In this document: positions 1 to 12,200 of the stretch, in pieces | How the letters are laid out: each line of letters starts with the position of its first letter | How positions within the stretch are numbered: the stretch's first letter is position 1 | DNA from: Paratinospora sagittata | Taxonomy: Eukaryota; Streptophyta; Magnoliopsida; Ranunculales; Menispermaceae | Assembly: GCA_035771175.1 (NCBI GenBank) | Contig: CM069593.1 | Span: forward strand, 47,718,054 to 47,782,053 | Direction of reading: 5' to 3' | Length of the DNA stretch: 64,000 nucleotides | Notes under the pieces: generated by a model | Databases searched by the model: none | Seen by the model: only the letters and a program-made list of their open reading frames with translations | Told to the model about the DNA's origin: nothing | Translations under genes and position numbers: made by a program

Positions 1-667
1 GGCGCATTCGCCGCCGAAAGCACTATTTAAAATATATATATATATATATATTAAAATATATTTTTATAATTACGAAAATGACTCTGAATCCTCTTACAAA
101 TAGAGGTTTGATTTTCAGTTCAAATCATCCAAAAGAATTTAGTTTCTTGTATAGAAATAGAGTCACGCACTTCTAAGAATTCTAATATCCAGATAAAGAA
201 GTAGAGAAGTGTAGCGTCAAGTGTATTTTACTAGTTCTCTTCAAATCTAGTGTGGTAATATTCTCTACTTGTTATTTGTCTAATTGTAGGCAGCTTGTGT
301 ATCCCTTAAGTTTAGGGAGTATTGTGCAATCCATTATTTCATAGTGAAAGTTTTTCTGAACTAATGTCCCGTGGTTTTTTACCTTTCATTTTGGAAGGGT
401 TTTCCACGTTAAAATTGTTGTCTTGTTTTTTATGTTGATTATGCATTTAATATTTTATTGATTTACGCATAGTAAAAGTAAAAGGAAATTTTATTTGTCA
501 TAATTTTCCCAACATCTCCAACTATGACCGAGAGGAAGAGAGCTTGATTCTGAGTTTAATTACCCTCAAGTGAATGAACATATTTAATTCATCAGATCAA
601 ATTTGCTTGGTGAAATCAAGATAATTCCAGAATAGGAAAATGTTAAGAACAGAGTCGATCTGCTCAC
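1..667 (-). other. Second intron of the GH3 gene, truncated by the window edge
   Basis: Read on the minus strand, exon 2 of the GH3 gene ends at 668 and a GTGAGC donor follows, so the sequence to the left edge is intron. It is AT-rich with a short TA run near position 40. I see no coding exon in it; the rest of the gene lies beyond the window. Confidence 0.6.
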
Positions 668-1176
668 CTGGTCGCTCCAAGCCCAACATTGTGTGGGAAT
701 ATTGTTGCATTGTAGACATTGTTGTGGCCATGGACGGCATCAATACCATAAATCATCGGAATCCCAAGACGGCTAGACAAAGAACCCCTTTGAAATTCAT
801 TGACCGTTTTAATCCAAGTTTCCGCAGAAGCTTGAGGAGCTGGCACACTTCCTCCTCCGCTCAATACACTCCCTGCCCAAAAAACACTACTCATTACAGT
901 TGCACGCGCAAGATCAATAACCAAATAGACAAAGAACACGAAGAACCGTCATCTACCAATAAAGTATTTCTTCATAACATCAGCAGAAGTAACACTCCGC
1001 TCAATCTGCACCATCTGACCGATCTTTTCTTCTAGAGTCATCCTACCCATTAAGTCCTTGATTCGAGTATTCAATGGTTGTTTAGGATCTTTGTATTTCG
1101 TGTATTCTGCATCTACCATGGCTGCCCAGCAACACAGAAGGAGAAGCCCCACGGCGGGGATTGAAATCCCAGCCAT
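668..1176 (-). CDS. Family 3 beta-glucosidase / beta-D-glucan exohydrolase, N-terminal part (two exons)
   Basis: This is the start of a secreted glycoside hydrolase family 3 enzyme, which in plants releases glucose from cell-wall beta-glucans and oligosaccharides. Exon 1 is 957-1176 and exon 2 is 668-872, joined across an 84-base GT-AG intron; together they encode about 141 residues. The ATG at 1174-1176 is preferred over an upstream in-frame ATG at 1233 because it opens directly into a signal peptide ([19 protein letters not shown]). Family hallmarks follow: [58 protein letters not shown] and [11 protein letters not shown]. The catalytic nucleophile Asp and the second domain lie off the left edge, so activity cannot be judged. 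The visible part is fully open. Family assignment is secure; the exact substrate is not. Confidence 0.9.
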
Positions 1177-1203
1177 TTTCCTTTCCCTGACTCTCTTGCA
1201 ATC

Positions 1204-2013
1204 CTGAGATCCGATTAACAAAATTAGATTCAACTCAAGTTAATGATGCTTATGAAAAAATAGCAGGACTTCAAGAAAAAAGTAATAGTTGAGTCCGATT
1301 TAGAATCAGTAAAATGATCAAAAAAAAAGAGGCAAATTTAATATAGAAAATATATCTGAAAATCTCCAAAAACATAAAACAAAAAGTCTGAAATCCATGA
1401 GAACGTGCTGAAAAATCAGTCCACCAGTTCCGAGAAAGTTCTGCGAATGTGAAAGAAAAACAAAGGAATATATACAAAAAGTAAAGGTACATCAAGAAGA
1501 ATCACACAACCAGGCATCTTTTTTAACCCTAGAAAAGCAATCGTAGCTGGACTACCAAACCATCACGTTTAATGACACATACAAATTAACACTGCTAAGA
1601 TCTGATCATTCAAAATAATCATCAAAAAGATAAAAGATAAAAGATAAAATATATAAAACAATGAAAAAAAACCATTAAAAATATATTCTCGGCCAAAAAA
1701 ACAGAAGGAATTCTGCATCAGGACCACACTACAAACAAAGGACCTGCATTCATCAAAAGCAAGCTGGAAACTCCAAGAACAACAACAGAATGACGAAAAA
1801 GCACACACACTTAAATCTGAAACCACGAGAAATGCATATATTAAGCTCCGGATAATCAGATCTCCACCAACATTACACTCTAAACTCAAAATCCAAACAG
1901 CCACATTCATTTCCAACACATCAAAGCTACATATAATCATAAATCCAAACATTACACGAAAAATCTGAAACGGCAGAACAAAACAAGCACTAAATAGATC
2001 AAAGAAAACTTAC
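1204..2013 (-). other. Probable 5' UTR intron of the GH3 gene
   Basis: On the minus strand a CT|GTAAGT donor starts at 2013 and a CTCAG acceptor ends at 1204, 27 bases upstream of the ATG. The donor follows a CT-rich leader typical of plant 5' UTRs. Minus-strand open frames in this stretch resemble no known protein. This is inferred from splice motifs only. Confidence 0.45.
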
Positions 2014-2153
2014 AGCAAAGAAGTAGAAGAACGAAGACCGTAGAACCCTAGAAAAATATCTTCCGCTCTCTCGCTTGAGCTCTTCTCGTCTTCTTCTGCT
2101 TCTTCTTCTTAGAGAAGCCTCAGTGTTAGACTTGAGAGCCGAACTGAGGCGGA

Positions 2154-2160
2154 ATTTATA
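2154..2160 (-). promoter_or_regulatory. TATA box of the GH3 gene
   Basis: Minus-strand TATAAAT lies just upstream of a CT-rich leader (about 2040-2130), which places the likely transcription start near 2125-2130. No other core promoter element was recognised. Confidence 0.45.
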
Positions 2161-3269
2161 GAAGAGAAATGCTTAAATAACAGGTGGTTCATATAAGAAA
2201 ATGGAACAGAGAATTTAATTTCGAATACGTTACTAAATTGTAGGAGTATATAATTTCATTTATAAAACTATTTTAATTTAAATGCGCCTGTTATAATACT
2301 TATTAAGTTGGCTTCTTTCAATTTTATTTTTATTATAATATTTTAAATAATTTAAATTATTATAGTATAATTGGTAAATATAAAACAATAACTATCTATT
2401 CTAATTAATTCAAGTTAGTTTGAGTTTATTCAAGTAAAAAAAGTTATTTTTTATAAAATTTTACTACAATTCCAATCAAACGGGTTACAAATATTTAAAC
2501 GCAACTCAAATCAATTAGATATATAAACTCAATAGAAAATAACTTAAAAAGTTATCGGGTTAATTGAATTAGTCAGGTTGATCACCAATAAGCATTAAAA
2601 TATAAAAAAGCTTGTAATTCAAAATTATGTATTGACCATCAGCCCTGTTTGAGACAGCGGTAGTGTTTGGGGCGAAATCCCTCAAAAATCACGTTACACA
2701 CAAAAATACAATTGTGATTTAACTTTTCAAAAACGTTAACATTAAGTTTTTCCTGATTTCTTGCCGCAACACTATATCTATCGGGCCCTCAAACTTTGCC
2801 ATAACACAGGATGATTATCTTGTAATGTCGCTTGAGACAAAACAACGGCCAATCTCAACTTTAATTCAAAATCATTTGAGTCAAAATACAAAAAAAGAGT
2901 CATGAATTCACATATGGATTACATTTAGTGGTTTTTTCAAAACACCGGCCTTGGCTTCGTAAAATAACGAAACTGCCCTTACTAATCAAAAATATATAAA
3001 TATTTTTATTGTAAACTGAATCAAAATAACGAAAAAAAAAATGCTCAAAGAAAAATATAAAATTTCATTATCTATTTTTTATTATTTTTTCAATATTTAT
3101 ACAACTTATATTTTCATCTTTTTTCCATTATCTCTTATTATTTTCTCTATATCATCTCTTATAACTTCTCTTTATGATTTCTCTTATATTTATAGAGAGA
3201 GATTTATATTAAAAGATCACCAACTCACATGATGGGTAATTATATTCTTACATAATTTATGTAGAATAC

Positions 3270-3308
<39 letters not shown>

Positions 3309-3671
3309 ATTTATTTATATAACTTGGATACATGTATCATTTAAATACATATACTATTTGGATACATATATTACTTGGATATCATACTACTTAAGATATA
3401 TGTATCGTACATATAATTACTATTTAGATATTTAACATATTTACAACAACTTTTTTATTTTATTTCATAATGATATTCTCCTGAAAAATGAGGTGAAGTA
3501 AAAATATAAAGAATAAATTTTGATTCTACCATTATTTTATGATTCCCACCAAACCTATGATGATTTTTTTGAGCCGGCCCCTAAATTTAATGATTCAAAA
3601 TATAAGAAAGAAAAAAAATAAAAATAAATAAATAAATAAATATATATATATATATATATATTTATTTATTT

Positions 3672-3880
3672 TTTTGTTACCAATTTTTCAATATTCGACA
3701 GGTGTCATTTTTCCTTTTAAGGTGAGACTAATACTTTCGAAGTTAAAAATTTACAAGAACAAAGACACCTCTCCTAACAAGAATAAACGAGAGCAGGTCG
3801 AACTTGTGATAAGTCTCTCAATCGTACTTTATAATTCGCTCACCGAACTAGTGGAGGAATCCCATGTTGGTATATATATA
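3672..3880 (+). repeat. Dispersed repeat, copy 1
   Basis: The order of motifs is a GGTGTCATTTTTCCTT-like start, GAGACTAATACTTTC, a 'caaagacacctctcc' block, a 'gaacttgtgataagtctctcaa' block and 'cgaactagtggaggaatcccatgttgg'. The same order recurs near 5395-5580 and 60030-60230, so this is an old non-coding mobile repeat. Its class is unknown; a SINE is possible. Confidence 0.4.
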
Positions 3881-5394
3881 TATATAATAGCGATGAATCC
3901 AACCGATAGAAACTTGATTTTGAATTTGATAATTATTATCAAACTGATTAAAGAATAGTTTAAAAAAATCATTGCCAATTTGCCCAAAGATTAATAAATT
4001 ATTATTGGTTTAGGTGGTTGAGCCTTATTTAATCAAATTACTTGAGCTGATCTAGTAAGTAATCACGCCTCGTGTGCAACTTCAATATTTAATTAACTCA
4101 AATATCAGAAAATTAGGAGTCGGGTCAAGGGGCCTTGAACCTTTTGCTACAAGCGGCATTGATAAAAAAAATAAAACAAAATATAATTCAAAATTAATTA
4201 ATATAATACTAGAAGTTTATACGATTAAAAAATAATAGGCTGTACAAATTATTTAAAAAAAATTAAGATGGTCAAAGTAAATTTTACATTTCCCACGTTG
4301 ATATTAATTAATTTCACGCGTTTCTGGCTATATTTTAAATTCATTTGAAGACAAGGAGACAACACCCGTTGGCTACAACGTGATCGCATGTAACCTCGTT
4401 ACACATATTCCTAGCTGGCATTGATACAAGTGTGCACGTATTTGCCACATAAATTTATTATTTATTCATTAAAATAAAAAATAAAATAAACATTAGTTTA
4501 AGTAATTTTTATGAAGATTTATAAGATAAATACGTTGAGGGATTGACTTGACTAGTATAAATTGTACATGGACAGTAGTTGGAGCCAACGGCTCTCGTAG
4601 AGTTTTCTCATTTGTAATTTTTCGGGAAGAGGATCAAGTTGGCCCATGTGTACAGCTGTATGTATAAGTATTATATTTAATTAGATATAAAATTGTATAA
4701 AAAAAATAATATTTTGGTCTTTTCATAATAATCGAGCTTAAGTTATCTATGGAGGAAGCAATTGACTTACTAATTAAAGGGTCATTTACCTAATATTTTT
4801 ATTTCATGACTTTTATTTTTTATTCATTTCTTCTAATAGTTAGTCATGTAGGTGTTATTATATCATTATCCTAAACTTTTTAGACCCGTTAACAAGAAGT
4901 ATATATATTTATATTTGTCTCATGTCATTCTCTACAGCTAGTATGGTATGTATCCCTATGATTTTTACTGTTTTTTTTTTTAACTAAAAGCTAAGACTTT
5001 TTATTGCTATTGATATTAGATTGAAAATATTATGAGTATAAATTTGTAACCAGCTATATTATTATTATTATTATATGTACATGCATAGTAAATATATATT
5101 ATTATACTATCAAGTTCACCTTGAAAAATGTTCCAAATATTTACATTATAATATCTTGCATCTTGGTATCCTAATTTCACCTTAGAAAAGAAAAATAGGA
5201 ATATTGGAAAGATAAAATCATGACCTCTCTGCTTACACATCAAAGTCATATATATTCAACAATGGAAAAAAGTATTTTTACTTTGACTTTAGTATTTTTA
5301 TATTATTAGGTTACTTATTAATTCCATTATATATACATATTAAAGTTTTGAATAAAGAAAATACACATAAGTTTTTCTTTTTGTTTTACCGATT

Positions 5395-5580
5395 TTTCAG
5401 CCCTACGGAGGTATCCTCCTACCTTTCAAGTTAGACTAGTCATCCCAAAATTCAAAATTTTACAAAAATTTATAAACACTTCTCCCATCCAAAATTTAAC
5501 CGAGACAAAGCTCGAATCCGTAATCGAATCCCTTAACCTACCTCGGGTCTGTTCCTTGTGTCAATAGACCAACCAACGGT
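5395..5580 (+). repeat. Dispersed repeat, copy 2
   Basis: A degenerate relative of the repeat at 3672-3880: it begins after a 'ttttaccgatttttcag' run, continues with 'tcctcctacctttcaagttag', has an 'aaacacttctcccatcc' block, and ends with 'caatagaccaaccaacggttggt'. No coding capacity. Confidence 0.35.
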
Positions 5581-6223
5581 TGGTATGCATGAGTTTTAAT
5601 GGGTCCCATGTTTGAAGATAATGCTTTTGTGGGCCCTGCAGATCCGAATGGTTGTAAGGTCACATTCGTCTAGAGAATGGATGGTGTGAAAGCTAGAGAT
5701 TCTTTTTTTCATGTCATTTAATTGAAAAGTTTTCTTGTCTGATTATTATTTTAATAAATGTTCAAACGAAAAGGGTAAAAAGAACCTTAAGAGACAAAAA
5801 TTAGGGTTTTCTTGTCCACATATTATTTTACCAAACGACAGCTAAGATAAGCGTTTCCCGCGTTACAAGACGACCGTTGAAACCGTCAGGCGTCAGCTAA
5901 GATAATAATTTTTCTTATTATTTAAAAAAAAAAGCTAAAATGACATTTAAAAATACACTTCAAATATACTCACTTTTATATACTATACATTATCAACTGT
6001 TCTTAACAATTGTTAAATTACCTCAAATTACGTATTTCAAGTTAATCTCATAAACCTTAAAATTATCCCAAGCAAATAAAAGGGTTGGCATAACCAATAA
6101 TATCATTACACGTGTCACACAATGAGCACTGAATGTCCGTCATTCCTACTCACTGGTATATAAATATACAGTTCTAAAAGGTGGTACAAGCAAATACTAC
6201 TACAAAAGTTAATGAAGAAGAGA

Positions 6224-9200
6224 TCATTTCTGCATGGAAAGCAAGCTCTGCAAATACTTCTCCACATTATCAAGCCCACAAAGCTTCTTCACCACTGGCA
6301 TGGTTGCAGGAACATCAAGATTGAATACCCAATAAGACTCATTTGATCCACTCCAAGATAAAACCTGTTTTCTAGCTTCTCGAATGGCGTGTCTGGTCGC
6401 ACAGTGAACCGAGGCTGCAAGAAGTAAAGGCGGCTCCCCAGAAGCTGGAAAAAACAAAGGGTGTTCGTTCAGATTGATTAAGGAAATTCAAATTCAGATT
6501 CAGAGCATCATATCGATCTTAATGTATATAAAAAACAATGAAGGATCCAAGCCATATAATTCTTGATATAAATTCGTTCCGTGAAAACAAAGAAACGAAT
6601 GATAAGGTTGCGTTCAGTGGTTTGCAATATAAGAACAGGAATAAAACCTCAAAATGAAAATTCAGAAAACGACTTTTTATTGTTTTCTGAAAATAAGTTG
6701 TGTTCTGAGTAAAATCTTTAAGAACTGTTTTAGAATTTGATCATCCAAACACATTTTTCGTCTTTCCGAATATAAAAAACAATAACTAAATCACAAACCA
6801 AATGAAGCCTTACCTTAACCTTCTTCAAGAAAGAATTATCCAAATCAATCAATGAATTGTCTCTCCTAATGGCCAGCCAACAACCTTCTTTATGTTAAAT
6901 AGGATTTCTAAACTGAATAAGAAACTAAATACACGAATAGAAACTAGAACAGGAAACGACCCATCAATCATCATATGTCCTGGCATCATCAATTCTACCG
7001 GGTCTCTTGCTAATCTGGAATGTTTCTCATTTTCTATTGTGAAAATTGAAAAAGGAATGAAGAACAGCCTTGGGAGCATATACAATAACAATATACAGTC
7101 TAGTGCAATTATACAGTATGTAGATCAGTGCGTTCAGTGAACTGCAGAGGACAAGACTTATACTTTAGTAGCACATGCAGCATTGTGGCAATCTTCTAGT
7201 TGATAAATAAAAGAATTATATCTAAATAGAGATATAACTTCAAGCAAATTGATCATCTAAGTAGGGTAGGTCTTCTATTAAAAAAGTACTTTCCAAGCAC
7301 ATTTCATATACTTCAAAGCATGTTTAGTAAGATAAGCTCTATTTTCCATGATCATGATAACTAAAATGAGTCGCTGTTAGGCCAGCCATGTTATATGGAA
7401 CAAAATGTTGGACAATAAAGAAACATGTTAATGAGTTAAGTGTAATAGAAATACAAATGCTACGATGAATATGTGGTAACACTTTGCAAGGTAACATTTG
7501 TAACGAGCATATTCAGAAAATGGTTGGAGTAACCCCAATTGAAGATAAAATGAGAGAACTGATTAAGGTGGTTTGAATACATACAACGAAGGCCTTTGAA
7601 TACACTAGTTAGGAAAAGTGACTTGTTAACACAACATGATAACAATAGAGGTAGAGAAAGACCAAAAATAACATGGATAGAAATGATTAGAAAAGATTTA
7701 ACTTCTTGTAATTTAAATATCGACTTAGCCTTCGATAGAGCGGAGAGAAAGAGACAGATTCATGTAGCCGACCTCATGTAGTTGGGAAAAGGCTCGATTG
7801 AGTTGAATTAATCATAAGCAAAAAAAAAATAAAAAAAAATCATGATTTAAAAAAAATCCACTATGATGCATTTTTATAAATATAATTAACAATAATAATT
7901 TGGGCAAAAGAAAGAAAAAAACAATTAAAGGAACTTTAATGGCATAAAACAAATGTAACACTGATGTTTTATGTCTGGTCCAAGCAAATGCTTAGCCACC
8001 TAGCAATATCTATTGGTGCCCGCCGAGTTAAGCTAGACATTTGAAATTCATAATATGACAGGTGCTAGTGCATTGATTAAAAATGATAAGGAAATTGTAG
8101 GCAAACCTTTGGAGGAGAGAACACGCTTTTGGTGATGCTCACTATTCAAGATCTCAACATTGAACTGTTTCGGGATGGTGTCAATGGTTGGAATTTTATA
8201 AGTCCACGTTCCATCTGCTATAATCAGTCCAACTGAGTTCTCAAGGTACTCTTCGAGCATGAAGAATCCGATTCCTTGAACAAAAGCCCCCTCGATCTGT
8301 AAAGAAGCCGATTTGTTCGTTAAATGTGTTATCTAATTGTACACTTGCTTCCTATCACTCTAACTAGATCCAAAATAGAAAATCTCAAATAGAATAAAAC
8401 CAGCCTAAATTCCAAGGTAAATAGATTATTAGCTCCATGGACTTCACCAAAAAATTAAAAACGTTTCGTCAAGGGAGTTCTGACAAACTCAAATATTGGT
8501 TTGAACTTTGAACGATCAGGGCTTGTTTATACTAAATGTTCTGATATTTAAATTATAAATTCTATAAAGGCTTAACACCTTAAAGACAGCATATAACGAA
8601 AGAACAGTATGATTAAAAAGAAAAATGGGAGGGAGCAGAATTCTAAATAAGAAGATTTTTGGAGAAGCTGACCTGTCCCAAATCAACAGCCGGGTTCAGG
8701 CTCTGTCCACAGTCATAGATAATATCTGTTCGCAAAAGTGTGGTTGCTCCCATGAGAAGATCTATCTCCACCTGTGCAGGTTAACAATTGTTAATTTCAA
8801 TATATTAAATTTCTAATCCTCACTCGAAGCCAAAGATAAAGATAGCTAGAATGCAAATTTTTTCTACAACAAACTCATCATAGCACATTAGGTAAATTTA
8901 TTAGACTTACAACATTTATTTGTATATCAAAGAATACCATAAAAAAAACTCACCTCACTGACAGCAGCACCATAGTTGAGATAACTCATAGAAGTTAAGT
9001 CAGGAACATAAAGAGTGCTTGCTGATAAATTCACTGCCTGGAGATTTGCCTGTAAACAGAGAGAAGACAGAAATATGAAGAATTCACAGGCAAGTTTAGA
9101 TAAAAGAATTAAAGTTAATTCAGAAACAAAGACAGTAGTGCTTAATAATTACACATCATCGAGATCTGCTCGTAACAGAAAGAGAGAACTGCGTGACAGA

Positions 9201-12200
9201 ACCACAAGATTGTTTTCCGTAATCAAAAATACCTCAAGAAGATTAAGGCCAAAGAAGACAGCAGATTCCGTCAAAGTTTATACAACAAATTTTAAAAAAA
9301 AAACTCTATATCTCTTGAAATGACACCCACATATGGATACTGACACGAAAACATAAAAAAAGGATGATGCCATCCAATTCTCTATTTGAATGAATGGTAT
9401 CATCTACAAATAAGTAAAAAAAAAAAAGAAAAGAAAAGAAAAAACAAGAAGACGACGAAGAAGAAGATTATCGAATATTGGAACATTTAACACGGTAACA
9501 TTTCATATCTCAATTTTTAATGTATACCAGTTTTTTCTTAGAAGAATTCCAATGGCAGGATTGCAAAATATCTTAATTTAGTTTCATTGGATGGTGGATA
9601 GAATGACCACCCTGTATGTATAGCATTCACTCAAAAAATGATAATGACATTTCCATGCCACCAGATCTGATTTAAGCACCCCATGAGAAGAATTTTCCAA
9701 CTGAAGCTGACTAATAAACGGTGTTTAAAAAAAGCAAAATAATCACCTGAAGGATCAGAGTTTCCCAGGATACTGGACCACCCATTTCTTCTTCCAACCT
9801 TTCCTTAAGTGGATTTAATCTTTCAACCAATACATTACAGCAAAGCCGAACTGCTTCACAACTCGACTCTGAGGTCGTGCTACCTGAGGTAAACCCCCCT
9901 TGTACAAGGCTTAAAGTATCTGCCTGTATAACCCGAACCTTCTCCAAAAGATCTTTACTTCCACTTCTATCTAATGCACCGAGTGCAAATGCTGCCATTT
10001 GCTTCACCTTCGTCCAAAGCCCCTGGCCTAACTCGATCCCTCCAACTTCAACTACAATGGACCCGTCATAGAGAATGCCCACTTTACCTGGTGTAGGCCT
10101 CATCGTCACTTCATGCACGATCGGTACACAAGAAATTCCCCGTTTTCTCCATATATTACAGCTGTTAAATCGTTTAATTTCTTCAACTCTTTGGTCATTC
10201 CTTGATGACTTGACCAACTTATTGACCACCAAAGGCAAAGTATACTCATTAGGTTCCCCAGAGCTACCTTCATAGAACAACTTGAGACTTTCATATGTGT
10301 GCATATTCTTGTTCCTTATAGAGTCAACTTCCATACAAAGAAAAGATGCCACGTGCTCGATCACGGCCTCGGCAATATACGATCCTTGTACTTCACCGGG
10401 GCCTCGCATAGCTGATCTACTTGGAAGATTTGTTTTACACAACCTAATGTCAAAAGATAAGGCTCCCCAGTTGTATTTCTTTAATGCTTTCATCATGTTG
10501 TGTGGGATGATCTTGCTCACATCCACTGACATCCCGGCATTGATTAATATGTTGAGATATAGGGCAGTGATTTTCCCGTCTGATTTAAAACCGACACTAT
10601 ATTTTATTTTCATTGGATGCCTTCCTCCCACCATTATCATATCTGTCTTACGGTTTAGATAGGATCGAACAGGACGAGATAACTTGTATGCTGCAAGGGC
10701 ACATGCTGTAGCAACCTAAATCATGAGACAGTAAATGTTTTAATTATGAAAACATGATTGGGAAACATAAACCGGAAAATAAAATAAAATAAAATAAAAT
10801 AAAACAACGATGGCAGAAAAGAGAGAATGCGGTATCACATTACTATCATCAAAGCTAAATCAAATATCATTTAGAGTTGTTGTTCTTCCCATTTAATGTT
10901 TTGAAAGCAGGGTTCCAAACATTTTCGTTAATATTTTTTTTTTTCATTGTAATCTGTAAATCCATAATTCTAGGTTCAGAAAGATGCACTTCAAACACAC
11001 AATCTACCAGAAACATGAATATTCAGTCAATTTATCTTTTTCTTAATATATAGTTATTCATGCCATTTTCACTCACTCTGCTTCTAAGAGCCTTAATCTT
11101 GTCTGAAAAATGCTATCATTGTTCTTCTTATCATCACTATCCATGTTTTTTAAGTCCTTTTGTTCCTCTATTACGAATAATAGTTTTTTTTGACAAGAAA
11201 GAAGATTTATTAATATTGTTATTAGCAATAACAGTCAATACGTTACTCTTTCTAACGGACTGTCTAATGGTCTTTGTTGTATTTTAATGTGTTCAAATTA
11301 TTTTAGTCGGTTCTGTCGTTTATATAATTATAACCATCAAAACTAGGGTAATTTAATTAGCAAAATAAATATTTCAGTCCACGTTAATCATTGGTAGTTG
11401 TTACTTCAAGATAGTTTTTGGCATCTAAATTGCTATGGACAAAGGTCATAGCAAAATAACAAGGGAGAGTTTAAAAAGAAATTTTCCTTTACGATACATC
11501 ATTCATCCTCTCCATTTCTCTAAGTTCCTAGTATTATCATGGTTCTGAAATAGAGATTAGAATTTGAATTCTTGTGTATAGGTGTAATAAGACAGGTTTT
11601 CTTTCTCTTAGGAGATTTAATATGAAGATTTAGGGCCCGCTTGGCATTTGATTTAAAAACAATTTTTAAAAATACGTTTTTAAAAAGTTGTTTGTAGAGT
11701 TCATTTTGAGAAAACATGGAAAACACGTTTTGCAGTATCCTTGTTTTCTTCACAAATTTCAATGTAAAATTTAAAACAGTTTTTGAGTTTTCTAGAAACA
11801 GTTCAATCAAATAAATTTTCTAGGAATCTTGAATTTCAAACCAGAAAAATGTTTTTAAATTGCATAGTAAACGGGAACCTTAGGGTTTCATCTTGGTCGT
11901 GCTGATGCTAAGGGGATTGAAAGTCTTTCTAGAGGACCTTGATAACATTGATGTTGAGAAAACAAGCCCAATTATTAGACTCCTATTGTTTTTGTCATTA
12001 TTTACGCAATCTTCTTATATTGCATATTGAAGATACTCGACTGTTCTCAATGAATATGAAGATAACACAAATTCAATTAATGATGGCACTCCTGGCGATT
12101 TTGAAATTTGTACAATAGAGAAATATCAACTCTACAATGAATGACAACGAGTATTGAACCTAGGGCTGATCATTATACCCGATGACCCGACAAACCCGAC

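Larger units (their letters stand above)
2161..6150. other. Intergenic region between GH3 and AO1
   Basis: This is AT-rich sequence without a credible gene. It holds TA microsatellites (about 3270-3306 and 3643-3660), AAAT runs and two degenerate members of a dispersed repeat family (about 3672-3880 and 5395-5580). The short open frames here have low-complexity Phe/Ile/Tyr-rich products and were judged spurious. Confidence 0.6.

Noticed and set aside
1569..1952. 127-codon minus-strand open frame
   Set aside because: It lies within the probable 5' UTR intron of the GH3 gene and is a Phe/Cys/Ile-rich product of AT-rich sequence with no family resemblance.
9877..10662. Several plus-strand open frames of 60-126 codons
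   Set aside because: They are antisense shadows of AO1 exon 6; the same pattern occurs over AO2 exon 6 (25649-26302).
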